Positions 1 through 9,000 are shown, counted from the first letter of the stretch. The stretch: DNA of 34,584 nucleotides from Pseudomonas gingeri (GCF_013385425.1 NZ_JACAQA010000044.1:1-34584); one strand, 5' to 3'. The notes: generated by a model not told the origin, from the letters alone. Program-made: numbers and translations.

Positions 1-2
1 TG

Positions 3-419
3 GGTTTCATGGCGCGCTTACACTGGATTCAACTCGAAAGGACGGAGTTTCTACAGCACCTCCAAACGGCTTCCCCACCCCCGCTCACAGGCGCGAGCGT
101 CAACAACACGCTGGTGTGGCTACTGGCTTTCGGCCCGCTGCTCGGCTACTTGCTGGAAGCCTTCGTTGCGGGCGCCACGGGAGGTGGTCAGAGAGCGCTG
201 AGCGAAGGCCATTACTGGTACCTCACCGTAATATTGAATGTCGCGCTGAGCCTGTTCGATGAAAAACGCCTGAAAAAAGCTGGGCACGACACCCGTCGTT
301 TCAAGGGTTGGGTATTTATCGTACCGGTCTACCTGTACCAACGCGCCAAGATGCTGAATCAGAACCTAGCGTATTTCATCGTGTGGATTGGCAGTTTCGC
401 ACTTACGTTACTCGTCTGA
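3..419 (+). CDS. GYF_2-type membrane protein, C-terminal part (cut by window edge)
   Basis: The frame is open to the left edge, so the beginning is missing. What remains carries a proline-rich linker, the phrase LTGASVNNTLVW, and about three hydrophobic segments (near LLAFGPLLGYLLEAFVAG, YLTVILNVALSLF and AYFIVWIGSFALTLLV). This layout is typical of proteins with an N-terminal GYF_2/DUF4339 domain followed by a small membrane domain. A decayed paralogue lies at 3646-4086 and shares the linker and the first membrane segments. An ATG at 9 lies in frame but has no visible ribosome site, so it is probably internal. The function of the family is unknown. Family assignment is from remembered motif patterns and is moderately sure. 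Confidence 0.6.
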   Translation, partial: GFMARLHWIQLERTEFLQHLQTASPPPLTGASVNNTLVWLLAFGPLLGYLLEAFVAGATGGGQRALSEGHYWYLTVILNVALSLFDEKRLKKAGHDTRRFKGWVFIVPVYLYQRAKMLNQNLAYFIVWIGSFALTLLV

Positions 420-542
420 CCTTAGCCAACTGAACTTTCGGTGCTTCCGGCTAGCGCTGGAAGTGCCCCAAGGCACGACTTAGCTATTCATTGGAGGACC
501 TTCGCGCCGACAACGCTCGGCCATCTATCGAAAGGTTCAACC

Positions 543-754
543 ATGAAAAGCATCAAAGCACCACTCTACTAATTATATTAACCAGTATTACCGCACATGC
601 AGCCAGCTACTGCGATAGCAAACCGACTCAGCAAGCAGCAAACGATTGTTACAGACATTCAATACTGATTTACAAGATACTGAGCGGGAAAGCTGGTGTA
701 GTGAAGGCAAGCAGCCTTAAGAAGCATGACCTGTATGACATCCAAGAACAGTAA
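543..754 (+). pseudogene. Fragment of a small secreted LprI-like protein, frameshifted start
   Basis: An ATG at 543 begins MKSIKAPLY and then stops. The frame one step over continues with a hydrophobic stretch ending in AHAASYCDSKPTQQAAND and a short C-terminus to 754. Joined by one indel, the two parts make a lipoprotein- or secretion-like signal peptide (cleavage after AHA) and the start of a mature domain with a CDSKPTQ...NDCYRHS pattern, like the N-terminal domain of lysozyme-inhibitor LprI-type proteins. The rest of that domain is absent. A broken gene is more likely than a functional 87-residue protein starting at TTG 491. Family call is tentative. Confidence 0.35.
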
Positions 755-787
755 ACGCATCTTCGCTTAGCAAAATTACCAAGTGGT

Positions 788-813
788 AATGGGGTAAACC
801 GTGTTACCCCATT
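788..813. terminator. 10-bp perfect hairpin at the end of the Gp2-like fragment
   Basis: AATGGGGTAA (788-797) pairs perfectly with TTACCCCATT (804-813) around a 6-nt loop. The stop codon of the minus-strand fragment at 804 lies inside the right arm. It could act as a terminator for genes converging from either side; a T-run is short on both strands. It may instead mark the edge of a deletion or an inserted element. Confidence 0.4.
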
Positions 814-1166
814 TCACGCGCCCATACGTACCTGATACTGCTGCCATGGCTTTTGGTATTTCTGAGAAGTGCCATCCTACGATTGCGCCTGATCTTATCT
901 TTAAAGGACTCAATGAAGCGGTCAATTACTGGATTCGTATAAGCGCAGGCAGGTAATTGCACATTAATTTGAAGATGAAGGTGCACTCTGAACGCAAAAA
1001 CCCTTGAATGCGCATCAAGAGCCCGTTTAGTCGTCTCATTCAGACGTTTCAAATACTCATAAACAAAAGGGCCTTTATCTACCCATATTGGCTTCCCTAA
1101 AAATTCTGAGCCGTAGTGACGGTTGAGATTCGTATTGATAGATAGGATGGCGCTAAACGCGGTCAC
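804..1166 (-). pseudogene. Truncated inovirus Gp2-like / YagK-YfjJ family protein
   Basis: The 120 residues contain the pattern SRVFAFRVHLHLQ, then IDRFIESFKDKI, then SIRYVWAREMG. This fits the first half of the inovirus Gp2-type (DUF3296, E. coli YagK/YfjJ) replication-initiator-like family, where RY-W-RE is normally followed by a histidine-rich HYH motif. Here the frame stops directly after AREMG, so the HYH half is missing and the product is probably dead. It lies 8 bp downstream of the WYL regulator on the same strand. Such proteins occur in filamentous phages and satellite prophages, so this is probably a relic of one. Confidence 0.55.
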
Positions 1167-1174
1167 GGCTTAAA

Positions 1175-2047
1175 TTAGCCATACAACCAGGGTTCTAACT
1201 CATCCAGGTTCTTAACCACAATCTGCTGTGCCGCTGGCTTAGTTTCCATTTTTTTTGGATCAATCTGATATCGCTGCAATACATACTTCACGAGCGCCCT
1301 GCGGCTTGGGATCACTAATTGACCGTCCACCATGCCGAAATCGGTTTCGATTATCGCTTTCTGAGCAGCCGTCAGGCGCAAATCAGGTTCGATGATGACC
1401 GCTACCTCTGAATTCCAGGCGGTATCTTCAACAATCACATTCTCAGCCTTGCCCAATAGCTCTGGTTCGCCACGCAAACGGCTGAGCACAAAGTCGCGGA
1501 ACTCCCGATTCCTCTCGCAGTAAGCGCGTACGTGCCAACGCATCCCTGTGTAGATCAGCGTGTGGGGCGCGATCAGACGGATCTCAGGTACAGGGTTTGC
1601 CAGCGATACATACTCAGTTTCCAGACGCAGGCTCTCGCGACAGGCTTTAAGCAGAGGACGAAGAATCTCCGGACGAATCGTCCGATCTGGGACCTCCAGC
1701 ACCTTGGTGTGGGCATAGGCCAACGCCAACCCTTCGATGTGTGGAGCTCTCTCATTATTCTGAGAAAGCAGGTGTAGGTAGGCACTGGCGCTGTCGTCTA
1801 TGAACAGAGGCTTGAACACCTTGCTCGGTATATAGCCTTTAATCTGTTTGTCATATGTAAGGTTTCTGGGCGCATGCTCATTGATGTACGTATTGATGTC
1901 CTTCGATGCCTGTTGCCGGCTGATGCCGAAGCTCTGAATCAGATGTCCCGTGGTCAGACGGCCTTCCCACCAGGCCACTGTCTCAATCAAACGATAGCGA
2001 AGTGCCAGATCCCAGCGTACATGCTCAACGGATTGCTTGCGTTTCAT
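1175..2047 (-). CDS. WYL-domain transcriptional repressor, CapW/BrxR-like
   Basis: The 290-residue protein has the three-part build of defence-associated WYL repressors. A winged helix-turn-helix spans about residues 15-57 (RLTTGHLIQSFGISRQQAS). A WYL core spans about 159-193, with YTGMRWHVRAYCERN and a conserved LSRLRG end. A C-terminal domain of about 85 residues follows. CapW controls CBASS and BrxR controls BREX loci; both are known to bind palindromic operators as dimers and to leave DNA when the WYL pocket is occupied. A GGAGGGG ribosome site sits 3-5 nt before the ATG. A 15-bp palindrome at 2084-2098 lies just upstream, between this gene and the divergent one at 2166, so autoregulation is likely. 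No intact BREX or CBASS genes are in the window. Confidence 0.8.
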   Translation of the reverse strand: MKRKQSVEHVRWDLALRYRLIETVAWWEGRLTTGHLIQSFGISRQQASKDINTYINEHAPRNLTYDKQIKGYIPSKVFKPLFIDDSASAYLHLLSQNNERAPHIEGLALAYAHTKVLEVPDRTIRPEILRPLLKACRESLRLETEYVSLANPVPEIRLIAPHTLIYTGMRWHVRAYCERNREFRDFVLSRLRGEPELLGKAENVIVEDTAWNSEVAVIIEPDLRLTAAQKAIIETDFGMVDGQLVIPSRRALVKYVLQRYQIDPKKMETKPAAQQIVVKNLDELEPWLYG

Positions 2048-2083
2048 GTCCCCTCCATGTGCGTGAATACTTTACCTGTATAA

Positions 2084-2098
2084 GTCTACATTGTAGAC
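2084..2098. promoter_or_regulatory. Candidate operator of the WYL repressor
   Basis: GTCTACA-T-TGTAGAC is a perfect palindrome with 7-bp arms, in the 118-bp gap between the repressor (start 2047) and the divergent gene at 2166. A looser similar element, CTACATATTGTAC, follows about 16 bp further on. Position and symmetry fit the operator of a dimeric repressor acting on both promoters. That this repressor binds it is inference. Confidence 0.6.
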
Positions 2099-2165
2099 CT
2101 GTCGCTTAACACTACATATTGTACCCCTGTCTTCGAGGCTTCTCGAAATCAACAAGGATGCAGGC

Positions 2166-2420
2166 ATGAACACGTCGGACATCGTTTCTACAGGCTCACT
2201 GGCAGGGCTTGGGTTGATCCTGCTGGTGCTGTTGATACAGCTCCTCAAGCTACGCGATATCTGGCAGATGCTGCTGGAAAATCAGAAGGCAGCACGCTGG
2301 GCACGCATTTTGGAAATGGAAAATAAAGAGCTGCGCTCAGCCTTGCGGGCAGAGAAAGGTCATGTCGAGCAACTGAGAGGAAAGCTGGTGATTTTGCAGG
2401 AACTGATACCAGCAGCGTGA
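2166..2420 (+). CDS. Small membrane-anchored coiled-coil protein
   Basis: The 84-residue product has one hydrophobic helix at about residues 13-30 (LAGLGLILLVLLIQLLKL), followed by a charged, heptad-like segment rich in Glu, Arg and Leu to the end (ENKELRSALRAEKGHVEQL). It should sit in the inner membrane with a cytoplasmic coiled coil. An AAGGA-like site precedes the ATG. It is the first gene divergent from the WYL repressor and is followed within 12 bp by the broken ADP-ribosylglycohydrolase, so the two were probably co-transcribed. No family is recognised. Confidence 0.6.
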   Translation: MNTSDIVSTGSLAGLGLILLVLLIQLLKLRDIWQMLLENQKAARWARILEMENKELRSALRAEKGHVEQLRGKLVILQELIPAA

Positions 2421-2431
2421 AGGGGAAGGAC

Positions 2432-2787
2432 ATGAGCAGACTTGAAAGAATCAAAGGCTATCTGCTGGGTGGTGCTGTTGGCGACGCCCTGGGTGCCCCG
2501 ATGGAATCACTCGGATGGTCCGCCTTGAAGCGAAATTCGGTCCGCGCGATGTCATCGATTACCCACAAGCCTAAGGTATCACCGACGACACACCGACGAT
2601 GTGGCTCACCGCCGAGGGTCGGCTGCGTACCTTAGCGCGTGGCGACCCCAGAAATATTGACCACATTCCCAGCGCTATTCATCACCCCCTGTTGCGTTGG
2701 CTAACGCCATCAACACGTCCGGCATTGAGCCCTTATGAGGGGAGCCCCACGCCCCCGTTATCCATGCACATTATCTCAGTGGTTTAA
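2432..2787 (+). pseudogene. Broken ADP-ribosylglycohydrolase (DraG-like)
   Basis: The start MSRLERIKGYLLGGAVGDAL is the classic N-terminus of ADP-ribosylglycohydrolases, enzymes that remove ADP-ribose from proteins or nucleic acids with two metal ions held by Asp/Glu residues. After about 27 codons the frame is lost: the next frame reads MVRLEAKFGPRDVIDYPQA, then an in-frame TAA, then GITDDTPTMWLTAEGRL, which contains the family's metal-binding T-D-D-T motif. Homology fades after about residue 100 of an expected 300 or so. One frameshift, one stop and a missing C-terminal two thirds make it a pseudogene. GGAAGG precedes the ATG. Confidence 0.7.
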
Positions 2788-2808
2788 CCCTGTCACAGGA
2801 GGTCCAAC

Positions 2809-3138
2809 ATGAACACATGCTGCCTGATCTGCGATTCAAAGGCTGTAATTTCCAAGGATGCCGCCAACGCTGCCGTCATGCTGATTGGGACCATTGATAG
2901 CTTTCTGCTCGCTGTTCGCCAGGCACATACCCAGGGGCTGGAAATCGACCAGGAAACCAGAAATGAAAGTCTGCTCGTGCGGATGCTCGATCTGATCGGC
3001 AAGGGATTTTCCGGTGCGACATCCGACCACATCGCCATGACGGCATTTGCCCAGGACGTGCAGAAATATCAGTTCGGCCACTACGACTATCTCTGTTTAC
3101 GCTGTGGTGCCAGGTTCGATCAGAGCCCCCTCCCCTGA
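2809..3138 (+). CDS. Small protein with split zinc-ribbon cysteines
   Basis: The 109-residue protein has one Cys-x2-Cys pair at residues 5 and 8 and another at 96 and 99 (LCLRCG), separated by an insert of about 85 residues with helical character. This suggests one zinc-binding ribbon closed by the two ends. A strong AGGAGG site lies 6 nt before the ATG, so the start is well supported. It follows the broken ADP-ribosylglycohydrolase on the same strand and may once have shared its operon. No family or function is recognised. Confidence 0.65.
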   Translation: MNTCCLICDSKAVISKDAANAAVMLIGTIDSFLLAVRQAHTQGLEIDQETRNESLLVRMLDLIGKGFSGATSDHIAMTAFAQDVQKYQFGHYDYLCLRCGARFDQSPLP

Positions 3139-3167
3139 ACGCCCCAAAGTCAATCAGGGCGATCAGA

Positions 3168-3515
3168 TCATGCCCTCCTTAGGCGTTCTACTAAGCGCTC
3201 AACGAGGTCCACGATCAGCTGCCGATCATCATTACCCAGCTGCATCAATAACCGACTGATCCTGTTGGCTTGGTCGTCCGGGCGCGAACTCGCCTCAGTC
3301 AACAGTTCCGCCACCTCGCAACCAAAGATCCCTGCGAATTCCAGCAACCGCTCAATGTTGGGCACGACCACACCTCGCTCAATGCGGGAAACGGCTTCGT
3401 TTCCCACGCCAAGGCGCTCGGCCACTTCCTCCTGCGTCAAGCCACTGCGAATGCGTTGCTTAGCAATCGCTCGACCCACCACACCAGCCAGGTATTTCTG
3501 ATCAGTTTTTGGCAT
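3168..3515 (-). CDS. Xre-family helix-turn-helix regulator
   Basis: Residues about 12-66 form a Cro/C1-type helix-turn-helix: IAKQRIRSGLTQEEVAERLG, then VGNEAVSRIERGVVVPNIERL. The remaining 45 residues are a short helical tail ending in VDLVERLVERLRRA, probably for dimerisation. At 115 residues it is a stand-alone regulator of the size seen in phages, islands and toxin-antitoxin loci. It converges on the zinc-ribbon gene. Its target is not evident, and no adjacent toxin partner was found. Confidence 0.85.
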   Translation of the reverse strand: MPKTDQKYLAGVVGRAIAKQRIRSGLTQEEVAERLGVGNEAVSRIERGVVVPNIERLLEFAGIFGCEVAELLTEASSRPDDQANRISRLLMQLGNDDRQLIVDLVERLVERLRRA

Positions 3516-3645
3516 GCAACCCCCTAGTCAACCTAGATGGTTGTTCATCACCCCATTGACATGAAGAGCCTTAAAGGTTGAAACTCATCATTAAAGGTTG
3601 ATTATCGTCCATTTATGCTCACAGGGAAATGCAAAGGTATTTTTC

Positions 3646-4086
3646 ATGCAGGAAATGAATGGCAGTGACCAATGGTTCTGCGAAGAAAAAGGCGAGCGCA
3701 GAGGCGTAGATACACAACGGATGGTCTCCCTTATCCATTTAGGGAAGCTGATCTATGGACGCATGATCTGGAGGAAGGAACTGGATGGTTGGAATCAGCT
3801 AGAAATCGGCAACACCTCCAAGCGGCTTCACCGCCCCTCCCACCTAACGGGTGCGAGCATCAATAACACATTGGTCTGGTTACCGGCCTTCGCTTCTATT
3901 CTCTGCTATCTCATCGAAGTATTTGGCGCCGGCGCCGTTGATGGCAGCAATTGCCAAGTGAAGAAAACCATGAAGGAAAACCGTTACTGGTACATCCCCC
4001 TGGTCTTGAACATTGCCCTCAGTCTACTCGCTGAAAAGCGCCTTAAAGCGCTAGGCACGACACCTGCCGTTTCGAGGATTGGGTAA
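3646..4086 (+). pseudogene. Decayed GYF_2 (DUF4339) membrane protein, paralogue of the gene at 3-419
   Basis: From ATG 3646, residues about 7-52 form a GYF_2-like domain: DQWFCEEKGERRGV, then MVSLIHLGKLIYGRMIWRKE, then WNQL. Next comes a membrane part close to the gene at the left edge (LTGASINNTLVWLPAF; YWYIPLVLNIALSLLAEKRL). The linker is out of frame compared with that copy: QHLQAASPP is readable only in another frame, so two compensating indels are present. The frame then shifts again after about 4045, where the other copy reads GHDTRRFKGW and this one stops. The third membrane segment is therefore lost. Probably non-functional. Confidence 0.6.
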
Positions 4087-4141
4087 CCAGGTTCGTTACA
4101 CGCACAAAACCAAATCATTAAACCATTAGCAGGGACATACC

Positions 4142-4993
4142 ATGAGTTTGCCTGAAGACTTTTCTCCCGAACAATATCTAAAGTTACATCCCGATGTCAG
4201 AATGTCAGGACTTGACCCAGCACAACACTATTTGGCTTGGGGCCGTGGAGAAAATCGTAACTACAAACGAGACCCTAACTCCCTTTACCCAAAGGTAGAA
4301 GGACGTTATGCCTCGGATGGATTGTCTTCGGTGCATAACCACGACTTCATGAGCGACGAGAGCTATATCACAGCGTATGCACGCGGAGTAGAAGCCGTCG
4401 GTTCTGACTACAAATGGTTTTGGCGTGTGCATATAGGGCTGTGGGCGGCGCGGACAGCCGCAAAACACAACGGTGACTTTGTTGAGTGCGGAGTCAACTA
4501 TGGTTTTCTAAGCTCAGCGATTATGAAAGATCTGAACTGGAATAATACAGGCAGAACTTTTTATTTACTTGATACATTTTCCGGCATTGATGACAGGTAT
4601 CTGTCCGAGCAGGAAAAAATTGGTGGTGTCGCGGACAAGAACCGAAAATTAGTTGAAGACGGAACATATACATCAAATATTGAATCCGTGCGGGCGAACT
4701 TTTCAGAGTGGCCAAATGCAAAGGTCATACAAGGGTCCATTCCCGACACTCTTACTCATATCGACTCAACCCAAATTTCTTATTTGCACATCGACCTGAA
4801 CTGCACCATTCCTGAAGTTGCTGCGATTGAGTTCTTGTGGGACCGATTGGTATCCGGAGCAGTAATTTTACTAGATGACTATGCTTACTACGGATACCAG
4901 CCTCAGAAAGAGGGTATGGATCAATGGGCAGCAAAAATGAACATAGCAATAGCGAGCTTACCTACAGGACAAGGGCTTCTAATAAAGCCTTGA
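4142..4993 (+). CDS. TylF/MycF-like SAM-dependent sugar O-methyltransferase
   Basis: Residues about 8-40 carry the pattern YLKLHPDV...HYLAWGRGENR, a short module often fused to glycan-processing proteins. The catalytic domain follows: a SAM-binding loop FVECGVNYGF (about 111-120), an acidic LLDTFSGI, then YLHIDLNC and VILLDDYAYYGY with the metal-binding aspartates. This is the arrangement of TylF/macrocin O-methyltransferases, metal-dependent enzymes that methylate sugar hydroxyls. It is likely cytoplasmic. Together with the formyltransferase at 5144 it suggests decoration of a flagellin, LPS or capsule sugar, although no glycosyltransferase lies in the window. The region is AT-rich relative to the right half, which fits recent acquisition. 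Confidence 0.75.
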   Translation: MSLPEDFSPEQYLKLHPDVRMSGLDPAQHYLAWGRGENRNYKRDPNSLYPKVEGRYASDGLSSVHNHDFMSDESYITAYARGVEAVGSDYKWFWRVHIGLWAARTAAKHNGDFVECGVNYGFLSSAIMKDLNWNNTGRTFYLLDTFSGIDDRYLSEQEKIGGVADKNRKLVEDGTYTSNIESVRANFSEWPNAKVIQGSIPDTLTHIDSTQISYLHIDLNCTIPEVAAIEFLWDRLVSGAVILLDDYAYYGYQPQKEGMDQWAAKMNIAIASLPTGQGLLIKP

Positions 4994-5143
4994 CACTTAT
5001 CCGCATTGCGCTATGGCTCGTTCTATAGCGCATACAGCTCCTACTTAGGTTTTCACACCGAAGCTTAAGTACCAGAAAAAGAATTTGGCCAACTCCACGA
5101 AGCCAGCATAGAGCTAAGACATACCAACCTAGAGGCTAGCAGC

Positions 5144-5797
5144 ATGAGTAACGAACAGACAAAAAAAGAGCCCATGCAAGAGGCCGCAGCCCCAAAGCTT
5201 GTAAAGTCCGCATCAAAGCGAAAACAAAAAATACTATTTCTAGGGTACTCCGAAAAACAAACAACACTACTCGACGAACTCATTAAGCTTAACTGTGAAG
5301 TTTGGCATACAGAAGAAAAAATAAAAACCACATCTGGCTACGACCTGGTAATCAGTTACGGATACAGGCACATCCTTCCAAAATACGTCATAGAAAGCTC
5401 TCCAGCACCTATCGTCAACCTGCATATCTCATATTTGCCATGGAATCGTGGAGCCCACCCTAACTTCTGGTCTTTTTATGATTCTACTCCAAGCGGTGTG
5501 TCTATTCACTTGATAGACGAAGGCATAGATACTGGACCTATCATCTACCAAAAATACGTAAATTTTAGCGCCAAAGAAAAAACATTCTCCCAAACGTACA
5601 AGAAATTAACACAAGAGATAGAACAGCTTTTTAAAGAGAACATTGAAAACATCGTGACCAAAAATTTTGTCGCTATACCGCAAAGAAAAAAAGGCTCCTA
5701 TCATCGCACATCTGATTTACCCAAAGACTTTAGCAGTTGGGATTCCGAGTTCCAAATCGAGGTAACCAGGCTGGATAAAATCCTGTCACAAGAATAA
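5144..5797 (+). CDS. Formyltransferase-family protein (sugar-amine N-formyltransferase-like)
   Basis: After a charged tail of about 27 residues, the domain runs KILFLGYSEKQ, then DLVISYGYRHILP, then VNLHISYLPWNRGAHP, then GIDTGPII. Asn92, His94 and Asp129 match the catalytic Asn-His-Asp triad of 10-formyl-tetrahydrofolate-dependent formyltransferases, with the same His-to-Asp spacing as methionyl-tRNA formyltransferase. At 217 residues it lacks the C-terminal tRNA-binding domain, so it is not Fmt; small-molecule or amino-sugar formylation is the better guess. A GAGG site precedes the ATG. It probably works with the methyltransferase 150 bp upstream. The gene is markedly AT-rich, suggesting horizontal origin. 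Confidence 0.75.
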   Translation: MSNEQTKKEPMQEAAAPKLVKSASKRKQKILFLGYSEKQTTLLDELIKLNCEVWHTEEKIKTTSGYDLVISYGYRHILPKYVIESSPAPIVNLHISYLPWNRGAHPNFWSFYDSTPSGVSIHLIDEGIDTGPIIYQKYVNFSAKEKTFSQTYKKLTQEIEQLFKENIENIVTKNFVAIPQRKKGSYHRTSDLPKDFSSWDSEFQIEVTRLDKILSQE

Positions 5798-5887
5798 AAA
5801 CAACCACATATTGAAGAACGTGACGACAGCTACATCGACGAAGCTTAACGAAATCGTCGCCTTTTGTTTGACAGCCTAAGAACCCTA

Positions 5888-5957
5888 TTCGTGGCTACGC
5901 CACGAAATTTACGTCGCTGGCCCGTCAGCGATGGGGCAGAGCGCCCCTAACGCTGAC
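5888..5957. terminator. Two stem-loops between convergent genes
   Basis: TTCGTGGC (5888-5895) pairs with GCCACGAA (5899-5906) across a 3-nt loop. GTCAGCG (5924-5930) pairs with CGCTGAC (5951-5957), with an inner GGGGC/GCCCC stem (5933-5937 and 5943-5947). They lie between the formyltransferase and the minus-strand 1064-residue gene, where transcription from both sides should end. Neither has a strong T-run, so terminator function is inferred from position. Confidence 0.4.
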
Positions 5958-6012
5958 AAACCGGCTTTTGCAGTCTTGCGCCTAGCCTAACCCCTGGGCG
6001 GGCCCGGGTTAA

Positions 6013-9000
6013 TCACTCGACCTGGCGGACGAAGGTACCGACGCGCAGGTAGGTTTCGTGGGAGTCAGGCGCGTAGATGCACAGTGCGCCCTGGTCGTTG
6101 GCCGCGAAGTACTTCCAGCTACCTTCCTCCAGCATAATTTCCTTGAACACCTGCCCGTCGTGGCTGACGTGGATGCGTTGGTTGTCGTTGCGCGACGGGA
6201 ACAGACTCAGGCCTTTGAGGTGATAACAGGTCTCGATATTGAGCGCGTCCGACTGACGCTTCCAGTCGTAGCCCTTCTGCGAAGTCAGCAGGTTGCTCCA
6301 AGAGAAGCACATCAGTGTGCCGCCCATTGCGGTGAGGACCGGATCATAGAAGGAGAGGTCGTCTTCAGGCCAGGTGCAGTTGCGCCAGCCCTTGCCCTGC
6401 GCGTAGTACATCACCGACGAGCTGGTGTTGGTCTTCTTCTTAACTATGGTGTAAAAGCTGCTGTACCTACAGAAGGCCAACAGGCAAGACGTGCCTGGTA
6501 TTGTGCGCAGATACTCCACCTCCTCGCCCTCAGAGAGGTTCAGGCGACCCTCCCAGCGCCCCCAGGCCGCACCCGGTCCTGCGGCGCTGAAGAGCAGCGG
6601 TTTGTTGTAGTTAGAGGTCTTGGTCGAGTCGAACAGGAAGCCCTTATCGGTGTATTCAAACTCGGTCCTCTCGGTGAAACGCCACAGCCACTGACCATTG
6701 AATAAGATCAGATCTTCGGTAGCGGAAAACGCGTAGTTGTCGCTGACGTCCGGGTACTGCGAACGCTCCCAATTCAGGGCGTCACGGGAGTAGTAGAACG
6801 CCTCGGAGCCCACCATCAATACCCAGGTGCCGTCAATCACGTCGAGCCGCCGAATCCAGATGCGTTCATCGTCGACATTGGGCCTGACCGCCTGCCATTT
6901 CACGCCGTCTTCGCTGCGGTAGAACTGTTCGTCGTTGTCCACGATCAGCCACACCTTGCCATCGGTCTTGATGTGGCGAATCTCTTCTGGATCGCAGGGA
7001 GGGTTCTCCATGTCTTGCCAGTCGATGGCAAACAAGTGTCGCTTGCCGTCGTGCTCAAAGGTGACGGATTGTTTTTCCAACGCCTCGAGCAAATTCTGCT
7101 GTTCCCGCTCTTCCTGCTTGCGTATCTTGGCCAGCACCACTGAGCTGTCGAAATCGCCCTTGCGGAAGTAGCCGAGCTGATCATCCGCATCGGAGCAGGC
7201 ATTGGAGAATGCCATAAGCGTCCGGTCGATTTGGCGCTCGCAGTCGTTCAACTGGTGGTACCAGTCATCGTTCTCGGCAGAGTTGTCTAGGTCGTAGTCG
7301 GACCAGGAAATCTCGTTGTCGAACTCGATACGAGGTATGCCCCATTGGACGATCACGCGGTTGGCGGAACTCAGTGCAGGGGCATTCGTAGCGATTAAGT
7401 CCTGGGCCTTGCGGCGCATGTCGTTAAGGCTGGACAAAACCGACTTGCGGCCGATGGTATATGCTGCGCCACCTGCAGCGGTAGCCATTTTTCCAAGGAA
7501 ACCATCATCGAATGAGCCCATGAACGATGACCAGTCGCTGGCTTTGCTGGTGGCGTTCATGAGGTCCATGGACATGTCTGAGGCTTCTATGCTGACGGCA
7601 TAGAGCTGTTTCTCCATGGAGATCCAAGACTGCTCGAAGCGCAATGCACGGTATCGCACGATGTTCTTCCAGCCTTGAGTCAGCTTGGCCAGGCCTGCTG
7701 CTGCCTTCACCAGCGCCGCTTCGTCACTTCCATTGAGCAGCGCCAGTATCAGCGATAGGCTTTCCTTGAAGCTGCTAGGCTTGAGTGCGATCAAGATTCG
7801 CATGATGCGCGGGTTCTCAATCTTCTTGTGGCACAAGGTCAGGAGGAAGAAAGCGTCGATGAGCCATGTGTAGGCCTTGTCATCGTCATTAAGGAGAGTC
7901 TGCAACGCTGGTAAGTGTTCACGCTCCTTCAGCGGATTGTCGGCAATGCCGAGAATCTGCGAGACCACCTCCGGGCAGCCACTGTATTCGGCCAACTGGC
8001 CGAGAAATTCCTGACCCGCGCCGTCCAGCGAGGCAGCGTTATCGAAGCACAGCGCGAACAGACGCAGGTAGGTGCGGCGCGCCTCGTCGTCGGCCTTGTC
8101 GAGGAAACTGTGGGCCTTGATGTCCGGTAGGTCGGAGGTCAGCGACAGGGTTTCGGTTTGCTCCTCATCCAGAGACGCGTCAGCGCTGACGTTGAAACCG
8201 TTTTGTTCCTTGTAGATGTCCAGGGCTACCAGGCTGCCGCCGATAACTTCGCCGATCAGCTCACGAACACCATAGCTGGTGCGGAGACCGCCGAATTCGT
8301 TGCCGAAGAGTCGCGAGATGATTTTTTCCCGGGCCGCATCGCTGTTGCACAGCTCATCATCGGTGAGGTCGATAATTTTTTCGTACTCCTCCGAGAGGAA
8401 GTACAGCGCGTTGAAACCAAGCCCCGAGATGTTTTTCTGGATGAAGTGCGAGTCCAGCACGTGATCTTCGTTGACCGACAGCTCAATCATGCTGCGGTAG
8501 CGATCAATGCCGAAGACCTCGATCTGGTCGATCACTTCGATAATAAATCCCAGCAGCTCGACTTCGTCATCGCAGTTGACCCCCAGCTTTTCCAGGGTGA
8601 CCACCAGATGATTGACGTCGCGCTCGGTCAATTCGATGTCGCGATGGGCGCGCATGAAGTCGTAAGTCAGGTGCAGGATCAGCAGGTTGCCCGGGATGGA
8701 TTTAAACCGGCGCTTATTGGCCTCGATGTTTAGTGACCAGCTATGGAAGCTGGCGCTGTTCTCGACGGCTTTCAGCCGGTTGTTGATCCGGTCGATGGCG
8801 ATTTCCAGGAAATCCCGGGTCTCGATGATGTAGTCGTTCATCGTGCCCAAGTTGTTGCGGATGACCGCGATGCTCTGTGCGTTGATCAGGTTCTGCTGTT
8901 GCAGCTGCTTGAGGTAGTGCCAGGCGTACTTCTGCATTTGCAGCGTGTCGGCTTGGTTCAGCAACTGGTTCTCGCTGGTCTTGCCGGTGAGGCTGCTGGC

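Noticed and set aside
491..754. Intact 87-residue protein starting at TTG 491
   Set aside because: A natural start with signal-peptide wording (ATG 543) lies in the neighbouring frame, which indicates a frameshifted gene.
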